A DNA stretch of 64,000 bases, taken from positions 1 through 64,000 of the forward strand of contig QCBV01000007.1 in assembly GCA_003279015.1 (NCBI GenBank). Reading direction: 5' to 3'. Every line of letters begins with the position of its first letter. The stretch's first letter is position 1. Of this stretch, positions 7,659 through 14,544 are shown piece by piece. The stretch is from Prochlorococcus sp. AG-347-J19 (GTDB taxonomy: Bacteria; Cyanobacteriota; Cyanobacteriia; PCC-6307; Cyanobiaceae). Both the position numbers and the translations under genes were made by a program. The notes beneath the pieces are model-generated. The model worked only from the letters and a program-made list of their open reading frames with translations, did not search any database and was not told where the DNA came from.

Positions 7659-7961
7659 CTATTTAAACCAACCTTTTTTCTTTGGTTTTATCTCTTCTTT
7701 AATAACTTCTTTTTTTCTCCCAAATAATCCCTTTTTTTGGACTGTTAAATTCTCTTCAACAGGTTTAGGTTTTCTGTTAAATAAGCCTTTTTTAGGTTCT
7801 GTTTTAATTGATTCTTTTTTGTCGGAAATCTTCGTTTTTTTAGGATTTGATTTTGAATTTTTGGGTTTGCTATCTGCAAATAAAGTTTGATACACAAAAA
7901 AACCAAAAACAGCAAAGAAGCCTAATGCCTGTACTAAAGCAGTTCCAAGATTATCAAACAT
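7659..7961 (-). CDS. One-helix membrane protein with a repeated KKGLF motif
   Basis: 100 aa. One N-terminal transmembrane helix (about 6-26), then a strongly basic cytoplasmic tail with three related blocks: PKKGLFNRK, QKKGLFGRK and PKKKGWFK (the C-terminus), separated by Glu/Val-rich spacers. The regular spacing suggests a repeated docking peptide. It abuts the next upstream gene (7962-8147) with no gap between that gene's stop and this ATG, so the two are surely one operon. Function unknown. Confidence 0.6.
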   Translation of the reverse strand: MFDNLGTALVQALGFFAVFGFFVYQTLFADSKPKNSKSNPKKTKISDKKESIKTEPKKGLFNRKPKPVEENLTVQKKGLFGRKKEVIKEEIKPKKKGWFK

Positions 7962-8147
7962 TTAGGCCTCAACTTTGTATAGTGATTCTTTTTCTTTCGC
8001 ATCTATACATTTTTTATCCTCAGACAAGCATTCAATTTCTGCCTTCTTATCAGTATGAGAACTGCAGCCACCTGCATTTACATTAGTTATTGAAAACAAA
8101 GTTAGTACCCCTAAAATTAAGGCGCATGAGGTGTTAATCGGTTTCAT
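7962..8147 (-). CDS. Small secreted Cys-containing protein (GGC type), 61 aa
   Basis: Signal peptide at residues 1-25 (ends NVNA), then a mature peptide starting GGCSSHTDKKAEIECLSEDK with three cysteines in all. Mature size is about 36 residues, expected in the periplasm or lumen. A second protein of the same style (signal peptide, then a Gly-Gly-Cys...His start) is encoded at 21774-21995. Directly followed by the KKGLF-repeat gene. Confidence 0.6.
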   Translation of the reverse strand: MKPINTSCALILGVLTLFSITNVNAGGCSSHTDKKAEIECLSEDKKCIDAKEKESLYKVEA

Positions 8148-8229
8148 GAGTTTTATTTTTATTATGGAAAAATAATTTCGTAATTGCGAAAAATCTTCTC
8201 TTCTGCTGAAAGTATCCCCTTATATATAT

Positions 8230-8409
8230 CTATTTATAGTAATTAACTAAATCGCTAATTAATATTGCTAGTAATGAAAAACCTAAAATGAAAGGTAAAT
8301 AAGGATATTTATTTAAAATTTTGTTTAGTTGATTTTTCGATATTTGCTTTTCCTTTTTCTTTTCTCTAGGTGGTAAGCCTAACTCTTCCCTTCTCTTAGC
8401 TTCTCCCAT
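8230..8409 (-). CDS. DUF2839 family small membrane protein
   Basis: 59 aa from the ATG at 8407. The start MGEAKRREELGLPPREKKK is the hallmark of the cyanobacterial DUF2839 family; a single helix follows near the C-terminus (YLPFILGFSLLAILISDLV). Role unknown. Confidence 0.7.
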   Translation of the reverse strand: MGEAKRREELGLPPREKKKEKQISKNQLNKILNKYPYLPFILGFSLLAILISDLVNYYK

Positions 8410-8536
8410 AATTTTTAAATTATTTATGACTATTCTATATACCTAGTATTAGTAGTGTATTGTTCTAGATTTAAATTATTAACGGTTAATTTAATTTAAA
8501 TTTTGGATATATTAAAAATATATAAAAAAAAATTAC

Positions 8537-8644
8537 ATGATAGAGGTAGTTTGGTCAGTAAATATAATGATTGCAATTCTTATTATTGGTGTTGTCTGGG
8601 TTCTTTATTACATATTTACTTATGATCAAAAATTTACTTCCTAG
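8537..8644 (+). CDS. 35-aa one-helix membrane protein
   Basis: ATG at 8537, stop at 8642-8644; nearly the whole product is one hydrophobic helix (SVNIMIAILIIGVVWVLYYI) with a short polar tail. It is followed 4 bases later by the Nif11-type gene on the same strand. The size and shape are those of small photosystem or cytochrome b6f subunits, but it does not match any I can name. Confidence 0.45.
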   Translation: MIEVVWSVNIMIAILIIGVVWVLYYIFTYDQKFTS

Positions 8645-8648
8645 ATAA

Positions 8649-8831
8649 ATGTCAGAGAAAGATCTAAGTAATTTTCTAAAAAAAATAGAGCAACTTAATC
8701 AAATTGCTGAGCTAATAAAAAATAATCCTAGTAAAAAGTTATCCCTTTCAAAATGCAAGAATCATGATCAAGTAATTAGATTAACCACTGAATGGGGTTT
8801 TGATATTGGTAAAAGGTGGGGAGAATATTAA
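8649..8831 (+). CDS. Nif11-like leader domain protein, 60 aa
   Basis: MSEKDLSNFLKKIEQ at the start and the C-terminal segment HDQVIRLTTEWGFDIGKRW match the two-helix Nif11/nitrile-hydratase-type leader fold used by many cyanobacterial RiPP precursors. There is no Gly-Gly cleavage site and no core peptide after the domain; the protein ends at WGEY. So it is either a free-standing Nif11 protein or a decayed precursor. No lanthipeptide synthetase or peptidase-type exporter is in the window. Confidence 0.65.
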   Translation: MSEKDLSNFLKKIEQLNQIAELIKNNPSKKLSLSKCKNHDQVIRLTTEWGFDIGKRWGEY

Positions 8832-8916
8832 TTGGTTTTATTACCAGCATTAATAAAATTGCCATCAACATCAAATTAAATTCCTAAGATTAATTAGTAT
8901 TTCTTGTATTAGAGTT

Positions 8917-9687
8917 ATGAAAGAAATTGGAGAGATAAAGTCAAATATATATAAAATAGCTGCTGTTACAGATAGAGGGCAAAGATTAAATAAATTAATT
9001 TCTCCTATGTATGAAGAAAAAGCTAATGAAATGGATGAATTGATTGATGCTCTTAAAGACTTTAATTTTGAAATATCAGAAAAATTAATGTCTGGAGAGT
9101 GGGAATTGATTTTTTCTAATGTTGAATTATTTCGAAGTTCTCCTTTCTTCCTTGCTATTGAAAAGGCATTAAATGATGAATTTAAAAGTAATCTTTTTTT
9201 TAAATTACATCAATTGCAAGTAGGATCCTTTGGCATATCAACTATTGGGAGAATTGCTCAAAAGATTGATTTTGAAAAAAAAGAATTTATATCTACTTTT
9301 GATACTACAATATTTGGGCTTACAACGATTCCTATCCTAGGTTGGTTCAAACTATTGCCTACTTTTGGTGGAAGAGTAATAACCCTAGCAAGTGATTTAG
9401 TTTTAAGAAATAATTTACTTGATATGAACTTACAAAAGACAAAAGTCTCCAAAGTTGATGGACTTAATAAGATTCCATTATTTAGTGAATTACTTATGGA
9501 TAGATGGTATCCAGTTAAAGAGGTATGGAATAAGTTACCTTGGAATAAAGAATCTCCAAATTGCCAGGTTTCAATTTTATACTTAGACGATGAAATGAGA
9601 ATTATGCAGGATATGTATGGGTCTATTTTTATTTATATAAGGCCTTCAATTTCCTTGTTGAATTCAAATACAATCTCTAATGATTAA
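8917..9687 (+). CDS. PAP/fibrillin family protein, 256 aa
   Basis: Second PAP/fibrillin protein of the window. Hallmarks: an N-terminal helical part, LMSGEWELIFSNVELFRSSP at about 62-81, a central sheet with GSFGISTIGRIAQKIDF, and the C-terminal strand MRIMQDMYGSIFIYIRP. By family it should act on lipids or quinones at the thylakoid. No signal peptide. Ordinary gene with its own upstream gap; start ATG at 8917 is supported by the helix that begins there. Confidence 0.78.
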   Translation: MKEIGEIKSNIYKIAAVTDRGQRLNKLISPMYEEKANEMDELIDALKDFNFEISEKLMSGEWELIFSNVELFRSSPFFLAIEKALNDEFKSNLFFKLHQLQVGSFGISTIGRIAQKIDFEKKEFISTFDTTIFGLTTIPILGWFKLLPTFGGRVITLASDLVLRNNLLDMNLQKTKVSKVDGLNKIPLFSELLMDRWYPVKEVWNKLPWNKESPNCQVSILYLDDEMRIMQDMYGSIFIYIRPSISLLNSNTISND

Positions 9688-9815
9688 TTAAAACACTGAA
9701 TATTATTTTGTAATTTATAGAAGAAACCATTAAAAATTTATTTTAAAGATTAATTGATAAAAACATCTCACGTCTAAATACAAATAAGTTATGTTCATAA
9801 TAAAAATTTTTTATT

Positions 9816-10130
9816 ATGCTTAGAAAACAAGAAAAAAATTCTGTTGTTAGAGGAATATTCCTAATAGGAGGTTGGGGCTTAGGTCTAGACAGATTCTACG
9901 AAGGTGATAAAAAAGGTGGCTTTTTATCAATCATTGGTTGGAGTATCACATTTTTTAGCTTTATCTTTCTTAAATATTCAGGTTATGAATATGTTGAGGG
10001 TGTGAAAAATTATTCAAATTATTCCCCTAACCCTTTAATAATATTACCTTTATTGGCAGGAGCATATGGTGGCTTTCTAATAATTAAGAAGGCATTTAGA
10101 TTAGCAAAACAATTTGAGAATGCTGAATAA
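9816..10130 (+). CDS. TM2-like domain membrane protein
   Basis: 104 aa with a basic start followed by a TM2-type hairpin: GIFLIGGWGLGLDRFYEGDK contains the Gly-rich first helix and the Asp-Arg-Phe-Tyr turn, then GGFLSIIGWSITFFSF as the second helix. An extra helix follows near 70-90. TM2 proteins are small inner-membrane proteins of unknown function. Confidence 0.65.
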   Translation: MLRKQEKNSVVRGIFLIGGWGLGLDRFYEGDKKGGFLSIIGWSITFFSFIFLKYSGYEYVEGVKNYSNYSPNPLIILPLLAGAYGGFLIIKKAFRLAKQFENAE

Positions 10131-10147
10131 TACTACCAGCAGTTAAT

Positions 10148-10309
10148 TCAAGATAATAATCCAGATCCTTTCAAATAAAATTTAAATAAAAGAATCACTA
10201 AAAGGTTTACTATTGCTAAGGCTACTAAACCATTTCTGTTTTTTACATCTAATTTCTTGACTAAATTAGAAAGATAAACCACTGGATTTTCTGGCTCTTT
10301 ATTATCCAA
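10148..10309 (-). CDS. 53-aa one-helix membrane protein with a TTG start
   Basis: The frame from the TTG at 10307-10309 reads DNKEPENPVVYLSNLVKKLD, then one helix (GLVALAIVNLLVILLFKFYL) and ends GSGLLS. The amphipathic/charged front and clear membrane segment look real, but there is no in-frame ATG; upstream in frame lies a TGA, with a run of eight A on the coding strand in between, so TTG is the only usable start. Confidence 0.45.
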   Translation of the reverse strand: MDNKEPENPVVYLSNLVKKLDVKNRNGLVALAIVNLLVILLFKFYLKGSGLLS

Positions 10310-10405
10310 ATTTTTTTTAAATATTAATTTGACAAGAAAATATCACAGTTTCATTTGAAGAATCAAAATTGTAAAGATGAATATCCATAAAGAAATAAAT
10401 AATTT

Positions 10406-10780
10406 TTAACCCATAATTCCTGCATTTCTTAAAAACGCTTTACCCATATTGCCAATTACAAAAAATAGAGACAGATTTATTAAAAGGATTATTAATAATG
10501 CCAACATTTTATAGTTTGGATTAGTTGAAATTCCATCAAATCCATTATTAAGAAATCTTTTAAAAAGTGATTTGTCAATTTTTGGTTTTTGTAGCTCAGA
10601 ATCAAGTTTTACTTTTTCTTCTAAAGAATCTTGACTACTTGCTTTCTCTAGAAATTCTGTAAATGCTTTAACATTTTCTTCTTTTTTAATCCCCTCATTA
10701 AGATCCTTATTGTCTTCATTCAAATTGGGGGACGACTCGATTGAATTATTTTCTTCAGGATTAAGTTTTGAATCTTCCAA
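10406..10780 (-). CDS. Acidic protein with a C-terminal membrane helix
   Basis: Unrecognised. An acidic, Asn/Glu-rich disordered front (about 90 residues) is followed by a basic stretch (KIDKSLFKRFLNNGF) and one membrane helix (MLALLIILLINLSLFFVIG) near the C-terminus. The frame is open back to an ATG at 10834, but those first 18 codons read through a terminator hairpin and its T-run; a TATACT (-10 like) at about 10800 lies inside them. The TTG at 10778-10780 (product starting LEDSKLNPEENN) is therefore the better start. Confidence 0.5.
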   Translation of the reverse strand: MEDSKLNPEENNSIESSPNLNEDNKDLNEGIKKEENVKAFTEFLEKASSQDSLEEKVKLDSELQKPKIDKSLFKRFLNNGFDGISTNPNYKMLALLIILLINLSLFFVIGNMGKAFLRNAGIMG

Positions 10781-10813
10781 ATTAGTATTAAATGCTAGGA
10801 GTATATCACACCA

Positions 10814-10848
10814 TAAAAAAACCCACTCGATCAATTGAAGAGAGGGTT
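10814..10848 (-). terminator. Rho-independent terminator, minus strand
   Basis: On the minus strand AACCCTCTC and GAGTGGGTT form a stem with one mismatch and an 11-base loop, followed at once by seven T. No protein gene on the minus strand ends just upstream (10849-10958), so it probably ends a small RNA. Confidence 0.6.
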
Positions 10849-10885
10849 AGCTAAGGTTAAAGTTCTTAGATAAATAATAATTTAT
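10814..10885 (-). ncRNA. Candidate small RNA ending in the 10814-10848 terminator
   Basis: Inferred only from an orphan terminator with no gene in front of it. Upstream on the minus strand is an AT-rich stretch with possible -10 boxes (TTATTATTTATCT) near 10885 and a small palindrome TTAGCTAA before the terminator stem. The 5' end is a guess. Confidence 0.3.
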
Positions 10886-10958
10886 TTTAATTAAATTTGC
10901 GGTTGTAGCATAATGAAGTTTTAAATTAGATTATATTCAAGGTGATTTTTTCGTACAT

Positions 10959-11165
10959 ATGTTGGATGCAAATACTAAAAAAGCATGTAAAGATGATCCC
11001 TCAATAAGAGAAATTAAAATTAGAAATATAGAACATGCTATTGAACAAGCAGAATTGATGATAAAAGAATCAAAAATGAGCCAAGAAGAATTAATCTTTT
11101 TAAAAAGAAAAATATCGGACTCAAGACAAGATTTAGAGACACTTTATTTAATGAAAATTCAATGA
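10959..11165 (+). CDS. Hypothetical coiled-coil protein, 68 aa
   Basis: Unrecognised soluble protein, entirely helical and charged (REIKIRNIEHAIEQAELMIK, then SQEELIFLKRKISDSRQDLE), most likely a two-helix coiled-coil hairpin. No cysteine motif except a single Cys10. Confidence 0.5.
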   Translation: MLDANTKKACKDDPSIREIKIRNIEHAIEQAELMIKESKMSQEELIFLKRKISDSRQDLETLYLMKIQ

Positions 11166-11280
11166 ATATAAATTTGTTAATCTTTAAAAGGATTAACTTT
11201 ATACAAAGAAAATTAATTTGTATATTTGAAGACTTATAAAGTTTAAAGGGAATGTAATTATTTGTATAAAGGTTCCAGTT

Positions 11281-11382
11281 ATGTCTAAAAATAATCTATA
11301 TATACCTTTAAAGGTTGTTCCATACATCTTCATTTCAATTACTGCCATAGCAATAACAGCAGCTACATATGTAATTACTTAG
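11281..11382 (+). CDS. 33-aa one-helix membrane protein
   Basis: ATG at 11281: a short polar front (MSKNNLYIPLKVVPYIF), then a hydrophobic helix rich in Ile, Ala and Thr ending at VIT. Size and layout are like small photosystem subunits, but it does not match a subunit I recognise. Confidence 0.45.
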   Translation: MSKNNLYIPLKVVPYIFISITAIAITAATYVIT

Positions 11383-11446
11383 TTCTAGAAGCTATGTAGA
11401 GTTTTTAGATATTAAATAAATTAAAATATTTGTAATAACTAATTGT

Positions 11447-11689
11447 ATGAATAAATTCAAAATAGCAATTTTTACAATATTAATAATCATATTTTCCCTT
11501 ATTGGGATTAAAAAATTAATTTATATAAATCAATTTAAAGATTTAAAAATTAAAGAAGAATCATTTTTAAATGAATCTATGCGTGTTTTAAATGAATGCT
11601 TCGATCTAGAAAATAAAAATAAAAGAACTCTTAATAAATCAATTGAATTAATTGAGTATTGCTTAGAGGAATATGGATATAAAAACTGA
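11447..11689 (+). CDS. Hypothetical membrane-anchored protein, 80 aa
   Basis: Unrecognised. Residues 4-24 form a membrane helix or uncleaved signal (FKIAIFTILIIIFSLIGIKK); the rest is a charged helix pair with two cysteines (ECFDLENK and YCLEEYG). Confidence 0.5.
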   Translation: MNKFKIAIFTILIIIFSLIGIKKLIYINQFKDLKIKEESFLNESMRVLNECFDLENKNKRTLNKSIELIEYCLEEYGYKN

Positions 11690-11816
11690 TTTCAAAACTT
11701 GAATGATAAATTTCCTTAATACTCCACTAATATACAAATGAAAAATTCCCATCAATAATCTTGTTATGTTCCATAATTTTTTATTAATAATATTTTCCTA
11801 ATTTAATTTTTTTAAA

Positions 11817-12224
11817 ATGACTAAAGTTAAATGTTCTTATTTAGGAAATTTAAACTGTGAGGCTATTCATCTACAATCTGGAAGTCTGATTAGAACTGAT
11901 GCACCTTTAGATCACTGCGGTAAAGGTGAAAGTTTTTCCCCGACTGACTTATTAGCAACATCTCTAGGTACTTGCCTGCTAACCATTATGGCAATCAAAG
12001 CTAAATCGAAAGGATTTGATTTGAAAGGTATATATTTAAATATTGAAAAAGTAATGACACAAAATAGCGAGAGGAAGATAAAAGAACTAATAATAGATAT
12101 TTTTATACCAGAGAGCACTTCTAATGAAACTATGGATTTTTTGAAAAAAGCTTCCAAAGAATGTCCAGTTACAAGAAATTTATCTCAAGAAATAGATATT
12201 AAAATTAATTGGCATAATCAATAA
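11817..12224 (+). CDS. OsmC/Ohr family peroxide-reducing protein
   Basis: 135 aa. The two redox cysteines of the family are present: Cys53 in SLGTCLLTIMAIKAK and Cys116 in KECPVTRNL. The block GKGESFSPTDLLATSLGTC is the usual start of the long central helix. OsmC/Ohr proteins are dimeric, thiol-dependent reducers of organic or fatty-acid hydroperoxides in the cytoplasm. A role against photo-oxidative stress is inferred. Stands alone. Confidence 0.85.
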   Translation: MTKVKCSYLGNLNCEAIHLQSGSLIRTDAPLDHCGKGESFSPTDLLATSLGTCLLTIMAIKAKSKGFDLKGIYLNIEKVMTQNSERKIKELIIDIFIPESTSNETMDFLKKASKECPVTRNLSQEIDIKINWHNQ

Positions 12225-12254
12225 ATCTCAACCATAAAAATTACATAAAAAATA

Positions 12255-12380
12255 ATGAAATACTTTATTGGAATAGTCATTCTTTTATTTGGAATATATA
12301 TAATTACAGACTTGGCATTAAAGACTAGGTATACAAGAAAAAGACTTTCAAAAGGAAAAAATAAATCCTATAGATTTTAA
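12255..12380 (+). CDS. 41-aa one-helix membrane protein
   Basis: ATG at 12255: membrane helix at 2-20 (KYFIGIVILLFGIYIITDL) and a strongly basic tail (RYTRKRLSKGKNKSYRF) that should face the cytoplasm. It follows the OsmC gene by 30 bases on the same strand. Confidence 0.45.
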   Translation: MKYFIGIVILLFGIYIITDLALKTRYTRKRLSKGKNKSYRF

Positions 12381-12403
12381 TATTGCAGATTAAGGAAATA
12401 GTT

Positions 12404-12688
12404 TTATTTTTTCACTATTTTTTGGTCAATCAAACTAATCAAAGGGATCATGAAATTCACATTTATTCCAACAGTGCACCATGTATAAATAATAAGAAAA
12501 AATATTTTTATATATAAATTAGGGGGTAAGGTGAAAAATATTTTGAAAAACCCTCCAATGAATAATCCCAATATTCCAATTTGAAAAAGACCTTTGATTA
12601 TCCATTTAAGTCCATATTTTTTAATGTTTAGACAAAACCAGAAAAAAACAAAACTAGATAACAATAAATATAAAAAATTTATGATCAT
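12404..12688 (-). CDS. Hypothetical membrane protein, 94 aa
   Basis: Unrecognised. Three hydrophobic helices (about 4-20, 30-50, 58-85) with a basic cytoplasmic loop (NIKKYGLKWIIKG) and a basic C-terminus. Convergent with the small gene ending at 12380. Confidence 0.5.
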   Translation of the reverse strand: MIINFLYLLLSSFVFFWFCLNIKKYGLKWIIKGLFQIGILGLFIGGFFKIFFTLPPNLYIKIFFLIIYTWCTVGINVNFMIPLISLIDQKIVKK

Positions 12689-12826
12689 CTTTCCAGAGAA
12701 AATCTAATAAATTTGCCATTATCAAGGCATGATGACAATTATTACTTTTTTATCTGCTAAATTTTTTTTAAAATGGAAATGTTATACAAAAAACAATAAA
12801 AACAAATTATTTTTTTACTTTCTATC

Positions 12827-13210
12827 TCAAAACATTTTCGATTTTAGTAAATTAACCCTTTTTTGATTCACTCCCAAATCACTTTCTCCAACTCTTGATT
12901 CTGATCTTATTAATAAGATGTTTGATTCTGGTAGAAAGGATACTTCTAAGTCGTCTACATACTTCATCCATTTACTGGTTGCCTCAGCATGAAGATAATC
13001 GCCATCAATTTCTACAATCTCAGTTCTTGGAGTGTTTTCGATAAATGTTTTAATCTCTTCAAAAGGTTTCTCAATATTGTTTACCTCCCATTCTTCTCGT
13101 ACACAATGAGCAATCTCTACACAAGGTTTTAGTTCTATATGTGAGGCAAATGATGAAGAAGGGAATAAAAAGCTTGAACAAATTAAAATTGCTAAAAAAA
13201 GTATTTGCAT
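12827..13210 (-). CDS. DUF1499 family secreted protein
   Basis: 127 aa with a signal peptide (residues 1-22, ending FASH). The rest fits DUF1499: the start CVEIAHCVREEW, the strand pair ENTPRTEIVEIDGDYLHAEA, and the C-terminal LLIRSESRVGESDLGVNQKR block. Expected in the periplasm or thylakoid lumen. Function of the family is unknown; two cysteines near the front could form a disulfide. Confidence 0.78.
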   Translation of the reverse strand: MQILFLAILICSSFLFPSSSFASHIELKPCVEIAHCVREEWEVNNIEKPFEEIKTFIENTPRTEIVEIDGDYLHAEATSKWMKYVDDLEVSFLPESNILLIRSESRVGESDLGVNQKRVNLLKSKMF

Positions 13211-13340
13211 TTACAGAAGAATTTAACGACTCATAATCTAACGAATTAAATTACTAATTTGTAATGTCGACCTAATTATTTCAGATGAAAGCATATATGT
13301 TTTATATTTATAAATTTATATGTATTTCTAATAATTCCCA

Positions 13341-13373
13341 AAAAAAAAGATCCCTCGAAGAGAGATCTTTTTA
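13341..13373 (-). terminator. Rho-independent terminator of the Yfr2-like RNA
   Basis: AAAAAGATC-CTC pairs with GAG-GATCTTTTT across a GAA loop with one mismatch, followed on the minus strand by nine T. It is nearly symmetrical and could work in both directions. Confidence 0.65.
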
Positions 13374-13440
13374 AAATTGATTTATATCAAGTGTTTCCTT
13401 GTTTCCACTGTAATAAATCAATTCCTCCTACACACAATAC
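13341..13440 (-). ncRNA. Yfr2-family small RNA candidate
   Basis: Minus-strand RNA of about 95 nt. An 11-bp perfect stem (AATTGATTTAT with ATAAATCAATT, 13375-13385 and 13413-13423) closes a loop holding GGAAACAAGGAAACA (13392-13406), the tandem GGAAACA that marks the cyanobacterial Yfr2 family. A terminator (13341-13373) ends it. The 5' leader (GTGTGTAGGAGG) is nearly complementary to the Yfr1 core motif. A TAGTAT -10 box lies just upstream. The Yfr2 assignment rests on motif and fold; the exact 5' end is inferred. Confidence 0.65.
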
Positions 13441-13512
13441 TAATATCACACCTAAATTCAAAATATGTAATGCTTGATAGACCTCTATCTTAACTGTCAC
13501 ATGGTAAAAAAT

Positions 13513-13590
13513 AAAAAAAGTACTCAAACATCGAGGTCGAGTACTTTTAAAGTTATCAGAAAAAAGTGTGTGAGGAGTTTCTGATGTACT
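13513..13590 (-). ncRNA. Small RNA candidate carrying the Yfr1 core motif
   Basis: The minus strand reads ACTCCTCACACAC at 13578-13566, identical over 13 bases to the core of the Yfr1 RNA at 41488-41500. Here the motif sits in the loop of an 8-bp hairpin (ATCAGAAA / TTTCTGAT, 13555-13562 and 13578-13585). A terminator stem (AAAAGTACTC / GAGTACTTTT, 13516-13525 and 13539-13548) with a run of T follows. A TAAATT box at about 13597-13602 could be the -10 element. Length about 75 nt. Confidence 0.55.
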
Positions 13591-13700
13591 TAATTTACTC
13601 CGAAGGCAATTTAAAAGGCTACGGTATATATTACTAATTATTTAAATCTTTCAGAAAAATTGAGCGTTGATAAAAAAAATAATCAAAACATAAAAAATTC

Positions 13701-13835
13701 ATGAAAAGCTTTTACAAAAAAATCATTTTTATTATTTCGGCAATTGCTCTTTTTTCAGTAATAGTTGGTGTTGTCAAATATTCGCTTACTTATATTGAAA
13801 ATAATCCCGAAAAATACTTTCCCACACAAAAGTAA
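13701..13835 (+). CDS. 44-aa membrane-anchored protein
   Basis: ATG at 13701: a basic start, one membrane helix (IIFIISAIALFSVIVGVV) and a short polar tail (YIENNPEKYFPTQK). No family recognised. Confidence 0.45.
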   Translation: MKSFYKKIIFIISAIALFSVIVGVVKYSLTYIENNPEKYFPTQK

Positions 13836-13909
13836 GACAAAAATTAAGTATAAATTCACTTCAAAAAATCTATAAAGTGTCTTAAATATGTTCTACATAG
13901 ACAGCTTGA

Positions 13910-14056
13910 ATGATGAAAATCAAAAATATTTCAGTTCTTAATCAGAATAATATTCATTTAAGTCAATTCAAAAATAAGCATAAATATCAAATACTTGAGA
14001 ATTACTGGAAGAAAAGAAAGAAAGAATGTGAAAAAAATCTTTCAAAATTTTGCTAA
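13910..14056 (+). CDS. Small basic protein, 48 aa
   Basis: Starts at ATG 13910 (a second ATG follows at 13913). The C-terminal part is a very basic helix (LENYWKKRKKECEKNLSKFC) with two cysteines. No signal peptide, no domain recognised. It ends 9 bases before the next gene. Confidence 0.35.
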   Translation: MMKIKNISVLNQNNIHLSQFKNKHKYQILENYWKKRKKECEKNLSKFC

Positions 14057-14065
14057 CCGATAATT

Positions 14066-14314
14066 ATGAATTTTATTTTTTCTTTTTTATTAGCATCTGT
14101 GATGTGGGTACAAGTTCCACAGTGGGAAGCTGACTGGTCAAAATGTGCTGTAGATGTTCCCGATTCATCATGTCACTGGTACGTAGCTGCTCCCGATAAT
14201 ACGTTTGGGGAAGGATTTAATTGGGAAAACGCTCCTTGGTTTGATGCTAATGGATTACAGGATGTAGCTAAAATTGAGAAAGAATCTGTAGTAGAAAAAC
14301 TTCAAAAAAACTAA
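14066..14314 (+). CDS. Hypothetical secreted protein, 82 aa
   Basis: Unrecognised. A short hydrophobic start (MNFIFSFLLASVMWVQVPQW) looks like a signal peptide; the mature part is rich in Trp and Asp with two cysteines (SKCAVDVPDSSCHWYVAAP) that may form a disulfide, and ends in a charged helix. Ordered, well-conserved looking sequence rather than low complexity. Confidence 0.55.
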   Translation: MNFIFSFLLASVMWVQVPQWEADWSKCAVDVPDSSCHWYVAAPDNTFGEGFNWENAPWFDANGLQDVAKIEKESVVEKLQKN

Positions 14315-14397
14315 AGTTTCTATTTCATCAATTAACTTTTAAAAGTATTTAAATCTAGTTGCTTAGTGGTTAACTTTTGATTAATTAAAAAATTTTT

Positions 14398-14544
14398 ATG
14401 CGTTTCAAAGTAAGTCTCAAAAAAAATGGAAAGGAATTTGATGAAGTTGTTATAGCTAATAATAAAAAAGAGGCTATGGAAGTAGCTTTAAAAAATAATC
14501 CTCAAGCTCAAGCATTAAACTCTGATTGGACATTTAAGATTTAA
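14398..14544 (+). CDS. 48-aa small soluble protein
   Basis: ATG at 14398: a strand (MRFKVSLKKNGKEFDEVVIA) followed by a helix (KKEAMEVALKNNPQAQALN) and a final strand, a compact beta-alpha-beta. Similar 'modify-and-count' small proteins are common in picocyanobacteria but I cannot name the family. Its last 11 bases overlap the end of znuB on the other strand. Confidence 0.5.
   Translation: MRFKVSLKKNGKEFDEVVIANNKKEAMEVALKNNPQAQALNSDWTFKI

Noticed and set aside
7470-7727. Plus-strand 85-codon ORF
   Set aside because: It is opposite the 44-aa protein and the KKGLF-repeat gene, and its product is low-complexity Phe/Tyr-rich.
10832-10834. ATG as start of the acidic membrane protein
   Set aside because: The first 18 codons would lie in a terminator stem and T-run; an inner TTG fits better.
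12729-12868. 45-codon ORF starting MMTIITFLSAKFFLKW
   Set aside because: Overlaps the end of the DUF1499 gene on the opposite strand and has no promoter or motif; kept out for lack of support.
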